Shown here piece by piece: positions 34,919-43,597 of a stretch of DNA of 64,000 nt. Where the stretch lies: contig CAZKVJ010000005.1 in NCBI GenBank assembly GCA_964556225.1, forward strand, positions 124,001 to 188,000. The letters are read 5' to 3'. The translations under genes and the position numbers were made by a program. Positions within the stretch are counted from its first letter, which is position 1. The number at the start of each line of letters is the position of its first letter. This DNA comes from CAZKVJ01 sp964556225 (GTDB lineage Bacteria; Actinomycetota; Acidimicrobiia; Acidimicrobiales; Ilumatobacteraceae). The notes beneath the pieces were generated by a model. That model was not told the DNA's origin, did no database searches, and saw only the letters and a list, made by a program, of their open reading frames with translations.

Positions 34919-35827
34919 ATGCCTCGTTCCTTTTCGTCCTCGCAAGCGTCGTCGCGGCGAGAGATCGATGCCTCGGCGCTGACTGCCTTCGCACCGCTGC
35001 TCGCCCTGGCCCCGCTGTGGGTGCTCGCGGTCGCGCTGATCTGGTGGCCGCTGCAGCTCGTGTGGGCGGTGCCCTTCGTGTGGTTCGCCGCCGGGCTCCT
35101 CGCGGCGGGAGTCATCCTGTTCTGGCGTCCCGCCCAGCGCCTGGTGCTGACCCGCCTGCTCGGGGCACGAACGCCTCACCCGGCCGAGCGCGGCCGTCTG
35201 GTGCCGGCATGGAAGGCGGTCGCGCAGGCGAACCACCTGCCACCGGAGCGGTACGTGCTCGCCGTCATCGACGACGACGAGGTGAACGCCTTCGCCTGCG
35301 GCGGCCACCTGGTGGTCGTCAGCTCCTACGCCGTGGCCGCGCTCGCTCCCGACGAGCTGCGCGGGGTGCTCGCCCACGAGCTGAGCCACCACCTGGGCTC
35401 ACACACCGTCGCCCTGACGATCGCCCAGTGGCTCAGCCTTCCGATCCTCGTGCTGGCACGGATCGGCTTCTTCCTGCAAAACGTCGCCCAGGCGGCGTCG
35501 GAGACCTTCGCCCGCAACTCGGCCAGCCTCGAGGCGCTCGGCCGGGTCGTGGCGCTCCTGCTCAACACCGTGGCATGGGTCTTCCTCGCCGGTCTGCTGG
35601 CGGCGAACGCCATCGGCAACGTCGTCGGCCGATCCGCCGAGTTCCAGGCCGACCGCCGCGCGGTCGAGATGGGGTACGGACCCGAGCTGGCTCGTGCCCT
35701 CCGGCGGGTCCTGGCCAGCGGTGCCGGCGGCCGGCCACGGTCGACCTCGGAGCGGCTCTTCGCGTCGCACCCTCCGGCCCGCACTCGGGTCGCTCGGATC
35801 GAGGCGCTGCTGCGCGCCCGGCGATGA
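34919..35827 (+). CDS. M48 family membrane metallopeptidase
   Basis: A 302-aa HtpX/Ste24-like zinc peptidase. Two membrane segments (about 23-42 and 48-68) precede the catalytic domain. The zinc motif is H153-E-x-x-H157 (LAHELSHHLGSH), and the third ligand region is EFQADRRAVEMG. Two further hydrophobic segments lie after the zinc motif. The family degrades damaged membrane proteins. ATG 34919 gives the natural N-terminus. It diverges from the HD-GYP gene by 139 bases. Confidence 0.88.
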   Translation: MPRSFSSSQASSRREIDASALTAFAPLLALAPLWVLAVALIWWPLQLVWAVPFVWFAAGLLAAGVILFWRPAQRLVLTRLLGARTPHPAERGRLVPAWKAVAQANHLPPERYVLAVIDDDEVNAFACGGHLVVVSSYAVAALAPDELRGVLAHELSHHLGSHTVALTIAQWLSLPILVLARIGFFLQNVAQAASETFARNSASLEALGRVVALLLNTVAWVFLAGLLAANAIGNVVGRSAEFQADRRAVEMGYGPELARALRRVLASGAGGRPRSTSERLFASHPPARTRVARIEALLRARR

Positions 35828-35838
35828 GCGGGCGGTCC

Positions 35839-36339
35839 TCAGGCCTCGGCCGCGAGCCGGTCGAGCTCGGCTTCGACCTCGGCCCGGCTCACCTCGCCCA
35901 GCTCCCACCACCCGATGGTGCCGTCGGGCATCACGATCAGCGTCGCCGGCAGGACCGGCACCTTCACGGCCGAGGTGAGCATCCCCTCGGGGTCGCGGTA
36001 CATCGGGAAGGTCACGCCGATCTCGTCGAGGAAGTCGAGCGCAGCCTCGGGGTCGTCGCCGTTGTTCACGCCGACGACGGCGACCTCACCACCTCGGGCC
36101 TCGCTCAGCGCCTGCAGCCCCGGCAGCTCCTCGCGGCAGGGCTTGCACGACACCGACCACACCGACACCACGGTCGGCACCTCACCGACGATCGACGACG
36201 TGTCGACCGTGCTCCCGTCGGCGAGACGCTCGATCTCGACCGACGGCCAGGGGTCGCGCCCGGAGGATGACGAGCCGTCGTCGTCGCCGCACCCGGCGAC
36301 CGCGACCAGGGTGAGCGCTGCGATCAGCAGCCGGCGCAT
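35839..36339 (-). CDS. TlpA-like thioredoxin-fold lipoprotein
   Basis: A 166-aa exported thioredoxin-fold protein. The signal peptide ends in the lipobox VAGC (Cys17), and the redox motif is C65-K-P-C68 in WSVSCKPCRE. Later PVLPATLIVMPDG supplies the cis-Pro. Such proteins reduce disulfides of cytochrome oxidase or other copper-protein maturation factors. It is last in the Sco-PCuAC-cupredoxin-TlpA operon, its start overlapping the previous stop, so a role in cytochrome oxidase copper-site assembly is the best inference. Confidence 0.85.
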   Translation of the reverse strand: MRRLLIAALTLVAVAGCGDDDGSSSSGRDPWPSVEIERLADGSTVDTSSIVGEVPTVVSVWSVSCKPCREELPGLQALSEARGGEVAVVGVNNGDDPEAALDFLDEIGVTFPMYRDPEGMLTSAVKVPVLPATLIVMPDGTIGWWELGEVSRAEVEAELDRLAAEA

Positions 36340-36785
36340 CAGCTCACCTGGATCGTGACGGTGTCGTGGTCGCCGACCGTGCAGGCGCCCTGGTAGCGGC
36401 CCGGCTCGAAGAACGTCACGTCGGTCGTCTCGCCGGCGCGCACCACGATCGGGCCGAACTGATGGGTCGTCTCGTCCTGGTTCTCGACGACGATCGTGTC
36501 ACCGACGACGAGGTCGAGGTACTCGGGGATCACGTCGTCGACGAGCTGGCCGGACTGCATGCGCTCGGCCGTCCCGGGCGGGATCACGTAGGTGATCGTC
36601 TGCGGCGCCCGGGTGGGCGTGCGGGGCGTGGAGGCCTCGTCGTCGGAGCTGGTCGCGATCGCCAGCGCGATCGCCGCGCCGATCACGGCGAGCGGAACGA
36701 GCACGATCACGGCGAGCACCCACCAGGTGCGCCCGCGCGCTTCGTCGCGCTGCTCGTCGAGGACCTCCACGCCCTGCTCGCTCAT
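36339..36785 (-). CDS. Membrane-anchored cupredoxin-like protein
   Basis: A 148-aa protein with a cytoplasmic N-terminus, a single membrane segment (about 21-45), a Thr/Pro-rich linker and a C-terminal domain of about 85 residues resembling cupredoxins. H108 (TTHQFG), C135 and H140 (GACTVGDHD) have the His...Cys-x4-His arrangement of copper sites, but no obvious Met ligand follows. It may bind copper within the operon's copper-transfer chain. The start (ATG 36785) lies 16 bases after the PCuAC gene. Domain identity is moderate; the gene itself is certain. Confidence 0.7.
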   Translation of the reverse strand: MSEQGVEVLDEQRDEARGRTWWVLAVIVLVPLAVIGAAIALAIATSSDDEASTPRTPTRAPQTITYVIPPGTAERMQSGQLVDDVIPEYLDLVVGDTIVVENQDETTHQFGPIVVRAGETTDVTFFEPGRYQGACTVGDHDTVTIQVS

Positions 36786-36801
36786 GTCCGGGCGCTCACG
36801 G

Positions 36802-37350
36802 TCACGGTGCCATCTCCTGGACGGGCACGTCGAGGGTCGTGGTGGCGCCGCTCTCGAAGGTCAGCGTCACCTCGATGGTGGTGCCGGTCTCGAGGGGGGC
36901 GACGAGGTCGAGCAGCATGATGTGGTAGCCGCCCGGCTCGAGGGCGACGGCCTCTCCGGCGGGCAGGTCGATCTTGTCGACGGGCCGCATGGTCATCGCC
37001 ATCGCGTCCACTGCGGAGTCGGCGGGCGTCCCCATGCCGGTGCCCTCGGTCATCACGACCGTCTCGTGGATCTCCACCGTACCGGCCACTTCGGCCGGCA
37101 CGGACGCGCCGACGAGGGCATCGTCGACGGGAGACGTGATCACCATGTACACGGCACCTCGGTCGGTGGCCATGGGGCTCGTACGGGCCCACGCACCATC
37201 GACGGTGATCTCGCCGGCGGTCGCCTCTGAGCCGGCCGGCGCCTCGGTGGTGTCGCTGTCGTCGTCGTCACCACAGCCTGCCAGCAGCAGGCCGAGGCCG
37301 ACGATGCCGGCCAGCAGGCCGGTGCGGAGGCGGTGGGGGGTGGGGGTCAT
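36802..37350 (-). CDS. PCu(A)C-type copper chaperone lipoprotein
   Basis: A 182-aa lipoprotein with lipobox LAGC (Cys26) and a single DUF461/PCuAC domain. The copper motif is visible: H95 (EIHETVVM), M121 (MTMRP) and H143-x-M145 (GGYHIMLL), with the family's 21-residue spacing between M121 and H143. There is an extra loop between H95 and M121. These proteins load Cu(I) into the CuA site of cytochrome oxidase together with Sco proteins, and a Sco gene is directly upstream. Confidence 0.88.
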   Translation of the reverse strand: MTPTPHRLRTGLLAGIVGLGLLLAGCGDDDDSDTTEAPAGSEATAGEITVDGAWARTSPMATDRGAVYMVITSPVDDALVGASVPAEVAGTVEIHETVVMTEGTGMGTPADSAVDAMAMTMRPVDKIDLPAGEAVALEPGGYHIMLLDLVAPLETGTTIEVTLTFESGATTTLDVPVQEMAP

Positions 37351-37362
37351 CCGAGTGCTCCT

Positions 37363-37983
37363 TCACTTCATCTCGTTGAAAAGGTACGCAAGATCGTCGG
37401 CCATCACCTCGGGGGTCACCCCGAACGGCCATTCCACGACGACCACGCCGCGGTCGTCGACGACGTAAGCGGCGGCGGTGTGCGACACCTCGACCGTGCC
37501 ATCAGACAGCGTGCTGACCGTCGAGGAGGCCAGGAACGCCTCCTCCACCTCGACCAGCTGTTCGGAGTCCTCCGTGCGCAGTGCGTGGTAGCGGTCGGAG
37601 AACGACGACAGGTACAGGCTCAGGATCTCGCCGGTGTCTCGCTCGGGGTCGACGGTGACCATCGCCAGGTCGACCCGGTCCGCCTCGTCGGGGTCCAGGC
37701 GCGCCTTGGCCTGCTTCAGGGCGGTCATCGTGGTGGGGCACAAGTCCGGGCAGTTCGTGTAACCGAAGTAGACGACGAGCAGCTCTCCTGGCCGGGCCGC
37801 GAACGTGAACGGCGTCGGCTCCTCGCCCTGCGCCAAGTCCGTCTCCTCGGGGATGGACACCTCGGCCACCACGAGCGGATCGTCCCGCACGATGCCCTTC
37901 AGCCCGGTGGCGTCGTCGTCACCACCACCGCAGGCCACGGCGAGCAGACACAAGAACGCTTCGGCCCACGCTGCTCGTCTCAT
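37363..37983 (-). CDS. SCO1/SenC family copper-delivery lipoprotein
   Basis: A 206-aa Sco protein. It has a signal peptide with lipobox-like AVAC (Cys18) and the copper ligands C78-P-D-L-C82 and H168 (SHTAAAYVVD). The thioredoxin fold is shown by LLVVYFGYTNCPDLCPTTM and VTVDPERDT. It assembles the CuA centre of cytochrome c oxidase. ATG 37983 begins the signal peptide. It leads the four-gene copper cassette; hemE diverges about 100 bases away, a sensible pairing with heme supply for the same oxidase. Confidence 0.9.
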   Translation of the reverse strand: MRRAAWAEAFLCLLAVACGGGDDDATGLKGIVRDDPLVVAEVSIPEETDLAQGEEPTPFTFAARPGELLVVYFGYTNCPDLCPTTMTALKQAKARLDPDEADRVDLAMVTVDPERDTGEILSLYLSSFSDRYHALRTEDSEQLVEVEEAFLASSTVSTLSDGTVEVSHTAAAYVVDDRGVVVVEWPFGVTPEVMADDLAYLFNEMK

Positions 37984-38084
37984 TGGGACAGTCTGGACGA
38001 TCAGCCCTCGACGCGCGAGAGGACCTTCGTCCATGCCGCCGGGGGCCTTGGCCCCGGCGCGCTGCCGGTAGCGTCGCAGACGCC

Positions 38085-39128
38085 ATGACCAGCACCGGAG
38101 CCGATCCGTTCCTGTCCGCCTGCCGCGGTCTGCCCGCCCGCCACACGCCCGTGTGGTTCATGCGTCAGGCCGGGCGCAGCCTTCCCGAGTACCGAGCGGT
38201 GCGCGGCGAGGGCAGCATCCTTCGGGCGATCGAGCAACCGGAGCTGGCAGCCGAGATCACCCTCCAACCGGTGCGCCGCTACGGCGTGGACGCCGCAGTC
38301 CTCTACAGCGACATCGTGGTCCCCGCGTTCGCCGTCGGGTTCGGCATCGACGTCGCGCCCGGCACCGGCCCCGTCGCCGGAACGCCGTTCCGCTCGGCCA
38401 GCGACCTGGCTCGCCTGCGCCCGCTGGAGCCGGACACCGATGTGCCGTACGTGCTCGAGACGGTGCGCATCCTGGCCGGCGAGCTGTCGGTCCCCCTGCT
38501 GGCGTTCGCCGGCGCACCCTTCACCGTCGCCAGCTACCTCGTCGAGGGTCGGCCGTCGCGCACCTACGAGCACACCAAGGCGCTCATGCGCACCGATCCG
38601 ACCACCTGGCACGACCTGCTCGAACGGCTCGTCCAGCACGCCGTAGCCTCGATCCGAGCCCAGCTCGACGCCGGAGCGGGCGCGTTCCAGCTGTTCGACT
38701 CGTGGGCCGGCGCGCTCTCCCGCCGTGACTACGACCGGTTCGTGTTCGAGCACTCCCGACGGGTCTTCACCGAGCTGACCGAGAGCCACCCCGAGGTTCC
38801 GGGCATCCACTTCGGGGTCGGCTGCGACCACCTCCTCGAGTCGATGCATGCCGCCGGCGCTCGGGTCATCGGTCTCGACTGGCGCACGTCGATCACCGCC
38901 GCCCGGTCCCGCCTCGGACCCGACACCATCGTGCAGGGCAACCTCGACCCGGCGCTGGTGCTCGCTGGCCCGCAGGTGGCACTGGCCGCCACCGACGACG
39001 TCCTCGACGACAACGGCGGGCACCCTGGTCACATCTTCAACCTCGGCCACGGGGTGCAGGTGGGCACCGACCCCACCGTGCTCGAGGCGGTGGTGGAGCG
39101 CGTGCACACCCGGACGGCCCGGCCGTGA
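38085..39128 (+). CDS. hemE: Uroporphyrinogen decarboxylase
   Basis: A 347-aa enzyme that decarboxylates uroporphyrinogen III to coproporphyrinogen III. PVWFMRQAGRSLPEYR is the N-terminal signature, YSDIVVPAFAVGF holds the catalytic Asp, and GAPFTVASYLVEG, FDSWAGALS and FNLGHGVQVGT are also conserved. The first gene of hemE-hemH-hemY. A GC-rich hairpin lies just upstream of ATG 38085 (about 38037-38062). Confidence 0.95.
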   Translation: MTSTGADPFLSACRGLPARHTPVWFMRQAGRSLPEYRAVRGEGSILRAIEQPELAAEITLQPVRRYGVDAAVLYSDIVVPAFAVGFGIDVAPGTGPVAGTPFRSASDLARLRPLEPDTDVPYVLETVRILAGELSVPLLAFAGAPFTVASYLVEGRPSRTYEHTKALMRTDPTTWHDLLERLVQHAVASIRAQLDAGAGAFQLFDSWAGALSRRDYDRFVFEHSRRVFTELTESHPEVPGIHFGVGCDHLLESMHAAGARVIGLDWRTSITAARSRLGPDTIVQGNLDPALVLAGPQVALAATDDVLDDNGGHPGHIFNLGHGVQVGTDPTVLEAVVERVHTRTARP

Positions 39129-40036
39129 CCACCGCCGTCGTGCTCATGTCGTACGGCACGCCGCCGACGCGCGAAGAGATCGAGCCGTACTACACCGACA
39201 TCCGGCGCGGCCGGCCACCGACGCCAGAGCAGCTCGCCGACCTGACCGCTCGGTATGACGCGATCGGTGGCATCTCGCCCCTCGCGGAGCGGACCGAGGG
39301 GCAGCGGACTGCCCTCGCCGCTGCGCTCGACGCCCGCGCCCCGGGCAAGTTCACGGTGCTGCTCGGCACCAAGCACGCCACGCCGTCGATCGAGGATGCC
39401 GTACACCGAGCGCTCGCCGGCGGGGCGACGCGCATCGTCGCCCTCGTCCTGGCCCCTCACTACTCGCAGCTGTCGGTGGGCGAGTACCTGGCGCGGGTGC
39501 GTGCGGCCGCCGGACCGGTCGAGGTGGTCGGCATCGAGAGCTGGGCGACCGAGCCGGCCTTCGTCGACTTCCTGGCGCGCGAGGTCGCCACTGGCGTGGC
39601 CGCCATGCCCGCCCACACCAAGGTCCTCTTCACCGCCCACTCGCTCCCCGAGCGCATCCTCGCCACCGGTGACCGTTACCCCGACGAGGTGCGCGCCACG
39701 GCGACGGCCGTGGCAGCCCGGGCGGGGCTGGCCGGCTGGACCAGCTGGGCGGTGGCATGGCAGTCCGCCGGGCGCACGCCCGAGCCGTGGATCGGCCCCG
39801 ACGTGCTCACCGTGATCGACGACCTCGCCGCCAGCGAGAACGCATCGGGGGTCCTCGTCTGCGCCTGCGGCTTCGTGGCCGACCACCTCGAGGTGCTCTA
39901 CGACCTCGACATCGAGGCCCGAGCCCGGGCCGAGCGCGTCGGGCTCACGTTCGCTCGCACCGCGTGCGTCAACGACGATCCGGCGGTGATGGGTGCCCTG
40001 GCCGAGCGAATCATCACCGCCGGAAGGTCGAAGTGA
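39125..40036 (+). CDS. hemH: Ferrochelatase (coproporphyrin type by context)
   Basis: A 303-aa iron-inserting chelatase. LMSYGTPP, YYTDIRRGRPPTPEQLADL, YDAIGGISPL, LAPHYSQLSVGEY (active-site His) and FTAHSLPERI are diagnostic. The order hemE-hemH-hemY is that of Gram-positive bacteria that make coproheme, so the likely substrate is coproporphyrin III rather than protoporphyrin IX. GTG 39125 overlaps the hemE stop, and the hemH stop overlaps the hemY start. Confidence 0.93.
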   Translation: MTTAVVLMSYGTPPTREEIEPYYTDIRRGRPPTPEQLADLTARYDAIGGISPLAERTEGQRTALAAALDARAPGKFTVLLGTKHATPSIEDAVHRALAGGATRIVALVLAPHYSQLSVGEYLARVRAAAGPVEVVGIESWATEPAFVDFLAREVATGVAAMPAHTKVLFTAHSLPERILATGDRYPDEVRATATAVAARAGLAGWTSWAVAWQSAGRTPEPWIGPDVLTVIDDLAASENASGVLVCACGFVADHLEVLYDLDIEARARAERVGLTFARTACVNDDPAVMGALAERIITAGRSK

Positions 40037-41454
40037 CCGAGGCGACCATCGACCTCTCCGCACGACACGTCGTGGTCGTCGGCGCCGGCATCACCGGGCT
40101 CACCACGGCCTACCGGCTGTGCCAGGGCGAGCATCCCCCGACGATCACCGTGCTCGAGGCCGGCGAGCGCGTGGGCGGCAAGATCCTCACCAGTGCGTTC
40201 GCCGGCCGGCCTGCGGTGGACGAAGGCGGCGACGCCTACCTCGTGCGGGTGCCGTGGGCGGGCGCCCTCGCCCGCGAGCTCGGACTCGGCGACACGCTCA
40301 CCTCCCCCGCCACGACCGGGGCGTCGATCTGGCATCGCCGGATGCACCCCATACCGGAGGGGCTCCTGCTCGGGGTCCCGGCCGGCGCCGGCTCGCTCGC
40401 TCGGGGCTCGCTGCTCACGTGGCCGGGCAAGCTCAGGGCGGCGGCCGAGCCGCTGCTGCCCCGCACCGTCGTCGGGCCGGACCCTGACCACGACAACATC
40501 GGCACCTGGGTGCGGGCGCGCTTCGGCGACCAGGTCCACGAGCTCCTCGTGGACCCGCTCGTCGGCAGCATCTACGGTGCCGACACCGACCGCTTCAGCC
40601 TCGGCGCCGTGCCCCAGCTCGCCGACCTGGCGCGCGACCGCAGCGCCCTGCTGGGGGCACGGCGACGCCGCCGGGCGGCCACGGCGGGCGGACCGATCTT
40701 CGAGGTGCCCCGCGCCGGCATGGGCGCACTGGTCCGCGAGCTCACCGCCCGGCTCGGCGCCGCAGGGGTCACCGTGCGCACCGGCGCGCCGGTGACGGCC
40801 ATCGAGCCGGGCGCGGGCCGTTACCGCGTCGACGGCATCGACGCCGACGCCGTGGTGATCGCCAGCCCGGCGCGGCCGAGCGCGGCGATGGTCCGCCCGC
40901 TGTCGGCCGACGCCGCCGCGCTGATGGGCGCCGTCGACCACGCCGGTGTCGTCATGGTCACCGTGCGGCTGCCGGCGAGCGAGCTGGCCGCGCCACTCCC
41001 GGGCACCGGCTACCTGGTGCCCAAGGCGGAACAGCGCACCGTGACGGCGGTGTCGTTCGGGTCGAACAAGTGGGAGCACTGGCGGCCCGCCGACGGGTCG
41101 GCCGTGCTGAGGGTGTCGCTCGGGCGGGACGGGCTGGTGCTCGACGACTGGGACGACGAGCGGCTGCTGACGGCAGCCCTCGACGAGACCGCCACCCACC
41201 TGCGGCCACTCCTGCGCTCCACGGTGCTCAGCCCCACCGAGGTGCGGATCTCACGCTGGCCGGGCGCGTTCCCCCAGTACCGGCCCGGCCACCTGCAGCG
41301 CGTCGAGCGGCTCGAGCGGGTGCTCGCCGATGCTGCGCCGGGCGTGGTGGTGGCCGGCGCCAGCCATCGGGGGATGGGCGTGCCGGCGTGCATCCAGCAG
41401 GCGGGCGCAGCGGCCGACGCCGTGCGCCGGCACCTCGCCGGGACGCCCGGTTGA
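40033..41454 (+). CDS. hemY: Coproporphyrinogen/protoporphyrinogen oxidase, HemY type
   Basis: A 473-aa FAD-dependent oxidase. VVVGAGITGLTTAYRL (from residue 14) and LEAGERVGGKILT form the dinucleotide-binding fold, and VDPLVGSIYGADTDRFSLGAVPQLADL and the C-terminal GASHRGMGVPACIQQAG are HemY signatures. In the hemE-hemH-hemY arrangement it most likely oxidizes coproporphyrinogen III. No HemQ is seen nearby. GTG 40033 is fixed by the GTGA overlap. Confidence 0.92.
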   Translation: MTEATIDLSARHVVVVGAGITGLTTAYRLCQGEHPPTITVLEAGERVGGKILTSAFAGRPAVDEGGDAYLVRVPWAGALARELGLGDTLTSPATTGASIWHRRMHPIPEGLLLGVPAGAGSLARGSLLTWPGKLRAAAEPLLPRTVVGPDPDHDNIGTWVRARFGDQVHELLVDPLVGSIYGADTDRFSLGAVPQLADLARDRSALLGARRRRRAATAGGPIFEVPRAGMGALVRELTARLGAAGVTVRTGAPVTAIEPGAGRYRVDGIDADAVVIASPARPSAAMVRPLSADAAALMGAVDHAGVVMVTVRLPASELAAPLPGTGYLVPKAEQRTVTAVSFGSNKWEHWRPADGSAVLRVSLGRDGLVLDDWDDERLLTAALDETATHLRPLLRSTVLSPTEVRISRWPGAFPQYRPGHLQRVERLERVLADAAPGVVVAGASHRGMGVPACIQQAGAAADAVRRHLAGTPG

Positions 41455-41474
41455 CGGCGTGCGAAGATGGCGGG

Positions 41475-42122
41475 ATGACGCGTCGTGGCGCCACCTCGGT
41501 GACGCTGGCCCTGCTGGGGGTCGTGGCCGTCGCGCTCACCGGGTGCGGTACCGAAGGTAGCGCTGAGACCATCGCGTCCGACGCCATCATGGCCACGACG
41601 ACGACTGCCGTTGCGACACCGACCACCACTGCGCCCCGCCCCACGACCCCGCCCACGACGGAGGGGCCGACCACCACCACCAGCACGCTCCCCCAGCCCA
41701 TCCCCCCGCCGCCGGAGGGGGCGACGGAGCCGCTCACGCTGATCGGCGGCATCGAGATCCCCACCCTCGGGGTGACGAAGTGGCTCTACGAGGGCATCAC
41801 GATCCCGACGCTCGACCACGGCCCCGGCCACTGGCCCGGCAGCGCCATGCCCGGCCAGCCCGGCAACGTGGTGATCGCCGGCCACCGCACCAGCAAGGAC
41901 CACCCGTTCCGCGACATCGACCGCCTCGTCGCCGGTGACCCCATCATCGTCACCACCGACCAGGGCAGCTACACCTATCGAGTGATCGGCACCATGGTCG
42001 TCGACCCGGAGGCGCTGTGGATCACGACGCAAACACCCGAACCGCACCTGACCCTGTTCGCCTGCCATCCGCCGGGCTCCACCCGCCAACGCCTCATCGT
42101 CTACGCCGAGCTCGCGGCGTGA
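41475..42122 (+). CDS. Sortase (class E-like) with an N-terminal lipobox
   Basis: A 215-aa transpeptidase-like protein. The catalytic domain (about 88-215) has H137 in AGHRTSKDHPF, C197 in LTLFACHPP and Arg residues at 204 and 206, so His-Cys-Arg is intact. The N-terminus is a short signal peptide ending LTGC (Cys24), a good lipobox, followed by a long Thr/Pro-rich linker (about 40-80). Most sortases are anchored by a membrane helix; lipid anchoring would be unusual. No sorting-signal substrate is next to it. Its stop overlaps the Lnt-like gene's start. Confidence 0.85.
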   Translation: MTRRGATSVTLALLGVVAVALTGCGTEGSAETIASDAIMATTTTAVATPTTTAPRPTTPPTTEGPTTTTSTLPQPIPPPPEGATEPLTLIGGIEIPTLGVTKWLYEGITIPTLDHGPGHWPGSAMPGQPGNVVIAGHRTSKDHPFRDIDRLVAGDPIIVTTDQGSYTYRVIGTMVVDPEALWITTQTPEPHLTLFACHPPGSTRQRLIVYAELAA

Positions 42123-43597
42123 TCCCTGCGCTGGCCCTCGGGGCCGGGCTGCTCGTGGCGCTCTCGTTGCCGCCGTGGGGCTGGTGGCCGCTCTCGTTCA
42201 TCGGCGTGGCGCTGTTCGCCGGCGCACTCGATGCCCGCGGTGGCGCAGCGTCGGCGAGGCGACGGTTCCTCTACGGGCTCCTGTTCGGCATCGGCTGGCT
42301 GGCACCGGCGATGGCCTGGATGTGGTTCCTGTCGGCGCCCGGCTACGTGGCGGCCACGCTCGTGTTCGCGTCACTCCACGGCTTGGCCGAGGTCGTCGCC
42401 CCGGCGACCGGCCGGTGGCGGGTGATCGGGCGGCCCGCCGCACACACCCTCGTCGAGGCGCTGCGATTCAGCTTCCCGTTCGGCGGCGTCCCGCTGGCCA
42501 GCCTGGCCATCGCCCAGGCCGCCGGCCCGCTGGCCCCGATCGTGCGGGTCGGCGGTGCCATCCTCCTCACCTGGGTGGTGTTCCAGATCGGGTTCTCGCT
42601 CGGCACCCGGGTCAGCGCGTCGCGGTCGCTTCGCCGGCCGTCGCTCGACCTGACCCCGCTGTGGGGGCTGGCCGGCGCCGGCGCGGTGCTGCTGCTGGCG
42701 TTCGTCGCCCCTCAGGGCCACGGAACGGGCCAGGTGCTGCGCATCGCCGCGGTCCAAGGCGGTGGCCCCCAGGGCACCCACGCCATCGACACCGACGCTC
42801 GTGAGGTCGTCGAGCGGCACCTGGCCGCCACGCGGGCCATCCCCGCCTCCGAGGACCTCGACCTGGTGGTGTGGCCCGAGAACGTGATCGACGTCGTCTC
42901 GTTCGCCACCAGCCAGGAGCTGGGCGAGGTGACCGAGCAGGCCGAGCGGCTGGGGGTCCCGGTGCTCGTCGGCATCACCGAGGACGCCGGCGACTCCTTC
43001 GTCAACGCCCAGGTCGTGGTCCTGCCGAGCGGTGAGGTGTCGAGCCGGTACGAGAAAGTGCGCCGGGTGCCCTTCGGCGAGTACATGCCGCTGCGGGGCC
43101 TGCTGGCGGCGATCGGCGCACCGGTCGACCGGGTGCCCCGTGACGCGCGACCGGGGACCGGCCCGGCCGTGCTCGAGACCCCCGCCGGGACGATGGCGGT
43201 GGTGATCTCGTGGGAGGTCTTCTTCGGCGGGCGGGTCCGTGAGGGCGTCACCGAGGGCGGCGGCGTGGTCCTGAACCCGACCAACGGCTCGAGCTACACC
43301 GGCACGATCCTGCAGACCCAGCAAGTGGCGTCGTCCCGGCTGCGCGCCCTGGAGAGCGGGCGGTGGGTGGTCCAGGTCTCCCCCACCGGGTTCAGCGCGT
43401 TCGTGTCGCCGGGCGCCGACGTCGTCGACCGCACCGCCGTCAGCGAGCAGGCGGTCATCGTCCACGACGTCGAGGTGCACTCCGGGCTGACCTGGTACCA
43501 CCGCATCGACGACGCCCCGGTCATCGTGGCGGCGTTCGCCACGCTGGTCGTCACGATCGTCGCGACCCGCCGGGCGGCGTCTCGATCATCAGGGTGA
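42119..43597 (+). CDS. lnt: Apolipoprotein N-acyltransferase-like protein
   Basis: A 492-aa membrane protein with about six N-terminal membrane segments, a nitrilase-like catalytic domain (about 205-450) and a C-terminal membrane helix. Lnt attaches a third acyl chain to lipoproteins. E254 (WPEN) and K313 (YEKVRRVPFGEYMP) match the catalytic Glu and Lys, but the Cys of the ICYE/ICWE motif is Ser364 here (VVISWEVFF), read directly from codon 43208-43210. It may be a weak or altered-mechanism enzyme. GTG 42119 is coupled to the sortase stop; the 3' end overlaps dtd by 47 bases. Confidence 0.85.
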   Translation: MIPALALGAGLLVALSLPPWGWWPLSFIGVALFAGALDARGGAASARRRFLYGLLFGIGWLAPAMAWMWFLSAPGYVAATLVFASLHGLAEVVAPATGRWRVIGRPAAHTLVEALRFSFPFGGVPLASLAIAQAAGPLAPIVRVGGAILLTWVVFQIGFSLGTRVSASRSLRRPSLDLTPLWGLAGAGAVLLLAFVAPQGHGTGQVLRIAAVQGGGPQGTHAIDTDAREVVERHLAATRAIPASEDLDLVVWPENVIDVVSFATSQELGEVTEQAERLGVPVLVGITEDAGDSFVNAQVVVLPSGEVSSRYEKVRRVPFGEYMPLRGLLAAIGAPVDRVPRDARPGTGPAVLETPAGTMAVVISWEVFFGGRVREGVTEGGGVVLNPTNGSSYTGTILQTQQVASSRLRALESGRWVVQVSPTGFSAFVSPGADVVDRTAVSEQAVIVHDVEVHSGLTWYHRIDDAPVIVAAFATLVVTIVATRRAASRSSG

